From Ilyomonas sp965219515 (GTDB lineage Bacteria; Bacteroidota; Bacteroidia; Chitinophagales; Chitinophagaceae): a stretch of DNA of 64,000 nt. The stretch covers positions 1,364,001-1,428,000 of the forward strand of contig OZ244776.1 of the NCBI GenBank assembly GCA_965219515.1, in the 5' to 3' direction. Position numbers and translations under genes: made by a program. Under the pieces are notes generated by a model, which saw only the letters and a program-made list of their open reading frames with translations, was not told the origin of the DNA and did no database searches. Numbering within the stretch: the first letter of the stretch is position 1; each line of letters opens with the position of its first letter. Below are positions 60,957 through 64,000 of the stretch, piece after piece.

Positions 60957-61922
60957 ATGACAACAGAACAGCAAGCCGTAAAACAAAATTTTTATTTCAA
61001 TGTAGCACCGAATGTCTGGGGATTGAAAGACATCTTCGTAAACATCTACATAGTAAAGGATGCTGATAACAATAAGTGGGTGCTGATTGATACAGGCTTA
61101 AAATCTACCGGCAAAAAAATAAAAAAAATGGCGGCCGCGTTGTTTGATGACAACAACCAAAAACCAAAAGCCATCATTCTTACACACGGGCATTTCGATC
61201 ATGTGAGCAGTGTACATTCACTGGCAGAAGAATGGCATGTTCCTGTTTTCGCGCATTACCTGGAAATGCCTTACCTAACGGGAAAATCATCTTATCCACC
61301 CTGCGACCCGACCGTTGGCGGTGGTTTGGTTTCAGACCTGTCTTTTTTATACTCTATGAAACCGATTGACATCAGCAGTTTTGTAACCGCTTTGCCCGAA
61401 GACAATACAGTTCCTTTCCTGCCAAACTGGAAATGGATACACACACCCGGACATACACCCGGACATATCAGTTTGTTTAGAGAAGAAGATAAAACATTAA
61501 TTGTAGGCGATGCTTTCATCACTACAAAAGGCGAATCAGCATTCAATACATTGCTGCAGATAAAAAAAGTAAGCCGCCCGCCCGCTTATGGTACTACCGA
61601 TTGGTTTGCCGCTTATGAGTCAGTAAAAAAATTATTGCTTTTGCAGCCCGAAGTGGTAGCTACGGGTCATGGCAAACCGATGTATGGAAGGGAAATGTTA
61701 CAGCAATTGTTAGATCTTGTTGAAAATTTTGCCGATGCTTTGCCGCCAAAAGGGCGTTATGTTGGCGATCCTGTCGTTCAGGACGTAAATGGAATAGAAT
61801 ACCTGCCGCCAACCCTTGAAAATCCATACAAAAAATTGATTTATACCGCAAGCGCTTTGCTGTTTGCGTCAGCAGTCATATTGGCTTCTTCAAAAATAAA
61901 AAAGAAGAAAAAGCTCTTTTGA
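60957..61922 (+). CDS. Metallo-beta-lactamase-fold hydrolase with C-terminal membrane helix
   Basis: The 321-residue protein has the HxHxDH zinc motif (THGHFDHVSS, about residues 77-86), further His in HTPGHTPGHIS, Asp in IVGDAF and His in ATGHGKPMYG. This fits the general glyoxalase II-like MBL group. A C-terminal helix (ASALLFASAVILASS) followed by KIKKKKKLF suggests anchoring to the inner face of the membrane. Substrate is unknown. The HTPGH block is duplicated as in many family members. Confidence 0.85.
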   Translation: MTTEQQAVKQNFYFNVAPNVWGLKDIFVNIYIVKDADNNKWVLIDTGLKSTGKKIKKMAAALFDDNNQKPKAIILTHGHFDHVSSVHSLAEEWHVPVFAHYLEMPYLTGKSSYPPCDPTVGGGLVSDLSFLYSMKPIDISSFVTALPEDNTVPFLPNWKWIHTPGHTPGHISLFREEDKTLIVGDAFITTKGESAFNTLLQIKKVSRPPAYGTTDWFAAYESVKKLLLLQPEVVATGHGKPMYGREMLQQLLDLVENFADALPPKGRYVGDPVVQDVNGIEYLPPTLENPYKKLIYTASALLFASAVILASSKIKKKKKLF

Positions 61923-61969
61923 GATAACAGATAGTTTTGAATCTGTAACGCATTTAGAGCTATCGGTTT

Positions 61970-63814
61970 TCACTTTTGTAATTCTATGATCCACATGCGT
62001 TGTGCCGGCATCATAAATTCGGGCAGAACTTTTTGTTTTGTCAGCACATTCATGCCTGTTGTAAATCCGTTTGTTCTTTCTGCATAATCGATAAAATGAA
62101 CGGGCATTTCTTTATCGCTTGTGTTCATAACACACATTATTGTTTGAGAACCGGTGTACCGGAAATAAACATACAATCCGTCAGCCGGAATGTATTGCAT
62201 CAGTTTGCCTTTGCTTAGCGCGGGCGATTTTTTACGAAAATTAGCCAGAGTCTTTATCAACGTCTGAACACTTTTTGCCGAATCGCTTAAACCCGCGCCG
62301 GTAAAGGCATTCAGCATATCACCGCTCCAGCCGCCGGGAAAATCGAGACGCACATAACCATCCGGATTGGTAACGCCTTTCATAAGCACTTCGTCTCCGT
62401 AATACATCTGCGGAATGCCGCGCGAAGTGAGCAGCCATTCAAAGCCAATCTTATCTTTTTCAATATCTTCATTTACTACCGAAAACCAGCGGCTTAAATC
62501 GTGATTGTCTAAAAATATGCAGTTGCGCCACGCGTCGCTATATAAAAAATCATTGCTTAGTGTTTCATACAGTTTCATAACGCCGTCTGTCCAGCCGAAT
62601 GGCTGCAGCAGCGCAGGCTGAATGCCGTAGAACAGCATTTGAAAATCGGTAACGCCCTGTAAGTTGCTTTTGCAATTTGTATTGATATTATTTTCTGCAA
62701 AATAAGCTTCGTTTGCCGTGCCGTGCACCCATGCTTCGCCAAACATTGTTATGTCAGGAAACTCAGCGGTTAATGCTTTATTGCAACGATTCATAAAAGG
62801 CAAATCGTTATAGATATAAGTGTCAATGCGCCAGCCGTCAACGCCAAACATTTCAACGCACCAAATGGCATGTTGAATTAAAAAACTGGTAACAAAAGGA
62901 TTGTCTTGATTGAGATCAGGCATTTGCTGCGTAAACCATCCGTCCTGCATTTTTCTGTCATCGCTTTGCGCGCCGTGCGGATCGAAAACGGGCTGTTCGC
63001 GGTAATTGGTTTGGGTAAACGTGGGCCATTGATGCAGCCAATTGCGCATCGGTGGATCCTGCACCGTAAAATGATACAAGCCAATATGATTGTACACGGC
63101 ATCCTGAATCAGCTTCATACCTCGCCTGTGCACTTCATCGCTTAATCTCAGGTAAGCCGTATCACCGCCGAAGCGAGGCTCTATTTTATAATGATTGGTA
63201 AAGGCATAACCGTGTTCGGTTCTGTCGGGCATATCGTTTTCCAAAACCGGTGTCATCCATAATGTTGTTACGCCTAAATTTTTCAGATAATCCAAATGAT
63301 TGATAATACCCTGAAAATCGCCGCCGTGACGAAGAAAAATGGAGTCGCGGTTTAACGACTGATCTCGCATGCCGGCAATTCTATCATTGCTTGTATCGCC
63401 ATTGCTAAAGCGGTCGGGCATTAAAAGATAAACAAAGTCAGTGTTGTTCACACCCCGTGCAAAGGCAGAGCCATTGCCGCTTCTGCGCTTTTTTAATTCG
63501 TAGGGAATGGTAAAGCTGCTATCTTTTTTTTTAATATTGATTTTACAGATTCCCGGTTTAGCTGATGATGAGATAGTTATATCAAGAAACAAATAATTAT
63601 CGCTTTCTACTTTATTGGTTTTTATCAACTGAACGCCGGGATAGGAAAGACTTACCGAAGCTCCGGTTGCAATATCAAAATGATGAATCATCAGTTGCAG
63701 CTTTGTATTTTTCATACCGGCAAACCAGTTGGTTGGATACACATCAACCGTTGACTGAGAATTTGAAAATAAATGGCAGGAAACCAGCAGCAAAAGAAGC
63801 ACGTATTTTTTCAT
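61970..63814 (-). CDS. GH13 alpha-amylase family enzyme (neopullulanase/cyclomaltodextrinase-like), exported
   Basis: I chose ATG 63814 (614 residues, MKKYVLLLLLVSCHLFSNSQ), a signal peptide. An N-terminal immunoglobulin-like domain (residues 20-125) as in cyclomaltodextrinase-type enzymes precedes the GH13 barrel. Catalytic residues are nucleophile D331 (DGWRIDTYIY), acid/base E360 (FGEAWVHG) and D439 (FLDNHDLSRW). It should hydrolyse alpha-glucans or cyclodextrins in the periplasm. SusA-like location is inferred; no SusCD pair is next to it. Confidence 0.9.
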   Translation of the reverse strand: MKKYVLLLLLVSCHLFSNSQSTVDVYPTNWFAGMKNTKLQLMIHHFDIATGASVSLSYPGVQLIKTNKVESDNYLFLDITISSSAKPGICKINIKKKDSSFTIPYELKKRRSGNGSAFARGVNNTDFVYLLMPDRFSNGDTSNDRIAGMRDQSLNRDSIFLRHGGDFQGIINHLDYLKNLGVTTLWMTPVLENDMPDRTEHGYAFTNHYKIEPRFGGDTAYLRLSDEVHRRGMKLIQDAVYNHIGLYHFTVQDPPMRNWLHQWPTFTQTNYREQPVFDPHGAQSDDRKMQDGWFTQQMPDLNQDNPFVTSFLIQHAIWCVEMFGVDGWRIDTYIYNDLPFMNRCNKALTAEFPDITMFGEAWVHGTANEAYFAENNINTNCKSNLQGVTDFQMLFYGIQPALLQPFGWTDGVMKLYETLSNDFLYSDAWRNCIFLDNHDLSRWFSVVNEDIEKDKIGFEWLLTSRGIPQMYYGDEVLMKGVTNPDGYVRLDFPGGWSGDMLNAFTGAGLSDSAKSVQTLIKTLANFRKKSPALSKGKLMQYIPADGLYVYFRYTGSQTIMCVMNTSDKEMPVHFIDYAERTNGFTTGMNVLTKQKVLPEFMMPAQRMWIIELQK

Positions 63815-63907
63815 TGATAATAAGGATTTGTGTTTAGAATACATAGCCGCAAAAACACAAAACCCGCACATAAATTATTAATCGTTTGCGGCTTCGCGAC
63901 TTAAAAT

Positions 63908-64000
63908 TTATAACTGTACAGGATTTGCCAGCCGTTCAATATCTCCCGTTATTTCTTTGGCCGACTCGTTATAATTTTCGTTCACAATCACATTTAAAAG
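63908..64000 (-). CDS. C-terminal part of an unidentified gene (cut by window edge)
   Basis: On the minus strand the frame from the right edge reads LLNVIVNENYNESAKEITG and ends in PVQL with a TAA at 63908-63910. The 30 residues are soluble-looking and match no family that I recognise. The gene lies upstream of the amylase on the same strand. Confidence 0.55.
   Translation of the reverse strand, partial: LLNVIVNENYNESAKEITGDIERLANPVQL

Noticed and set aside
61438..61466. Tandem 12-bp repeat in the MBL-fold gene
   Set aside because: It encodes HTPGHTPGH, a normal duplicated zinc-site block in the family.
61927..61946. ACAGAT/ATCTGT hairpin after the MBL-fold gene as a terminator
   Set aside because: Only a 6-bp AT-containing stem with no T-run.

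Overview
The window reads as chromosome from a Bacteroidota, most likely Chitinophagaceae-like, bacterium. Signs of this are the absence of strong Shine-Dalgarno sequences, several starts preceded by the phylum-type -7 element TAnnTTTG, a tmRNA whose tag (GNTSYAMAA) is of the Bacteroidota kind, an Oar-like TonB receptor with a CarboxypepD_reg domain, a sugar-dehydrogenase/PKD/cytochrome c fusion, a eukaryotic-type citrate synthase and a DUF6496 protein with a Lys/Ala tail. The genus is not claimed. Coding density is high. I see no prophage, insertion sequence, CRISPR array, rRNA or tRNA gene; one tmRNA gene is present. Layout: 1-6145 holds a truncated GSDH/PKD/cytochrome c protein, a WlbA-like Gfo/Idh oxidoreductase and a multi-PAS histidine kinase. 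6150-12653 holds a small membrane protein, tmRNA (ssrA), a membrane-anchored MutS-like ATPase, pyrG, small basic proteins and a SpoIIAA-like gene broken by an in-frame stop. 12750-18933 holds a Tat-exported Gfo/Idh protein, a translationally coupled pair that carries class I and class II terpene-synthase-type acid motifs, free-Met-R-SO reductase, a DUF502 protein and citrate synthase. 19097-29198 mixes glycosyltransferases, two unlisted-size small genes including a 47-residue lipoprotein, an aminotransferase, gcvH, a cyclophilin, serS and a GT4/nucleotide-sugar epimerase pair. 29203-37942 holds the Rel/SpoT protein, purH, an M1 aminopeptidase, an aldo/keto reductase and ispD. 37922-44237 is a minus-strand run with a Gfo/Idh protein, an undecaprenyl-phosphate sugar transferase, an M1 peptidase joined to a probable beta-barrel, and a FemAB/GNAT-like protein. 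44367-51553 holds the Oar-like receptor, ribBA, a glutaryl-CoA-dehydrogenase-like enzyme, aroK and a DUF423 protein. 51575-64000 holds a DUF1905/OmdA protein, an arginase-family enzyme with a changed metal motif, an RsbQ-like hydrolase, bioB, outer-membrane proteins, a pRiA4b ORF-3-like protein, lipA with a DnaJ-like and a CrtA-like gene, osmC, a metallo-beta-lactamase-fold protein and a periplasmic GH13 amylase. How the genes work together: most are core metabolism (CTP, purine, riboflavin, biotin, lipoate, isoprenoid precursor, TCA, shikimate) and stress control (tmRNA, Rel/SpoT). A second theme is envelope polysaccharide assembly (initiating sugar transferase, GT4, GT28-like, epimerase, WlbA-like dehydrogenase), spread over several short runs. 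The most intriguing unexplained unit is the ATGA-coupled gene pair at 14232-16399. Several short inverted-repeat elements lie in or beside genes, including one translated in frame at the start of aroK. All homology calls here come from reading motifs by eye; no search was run.
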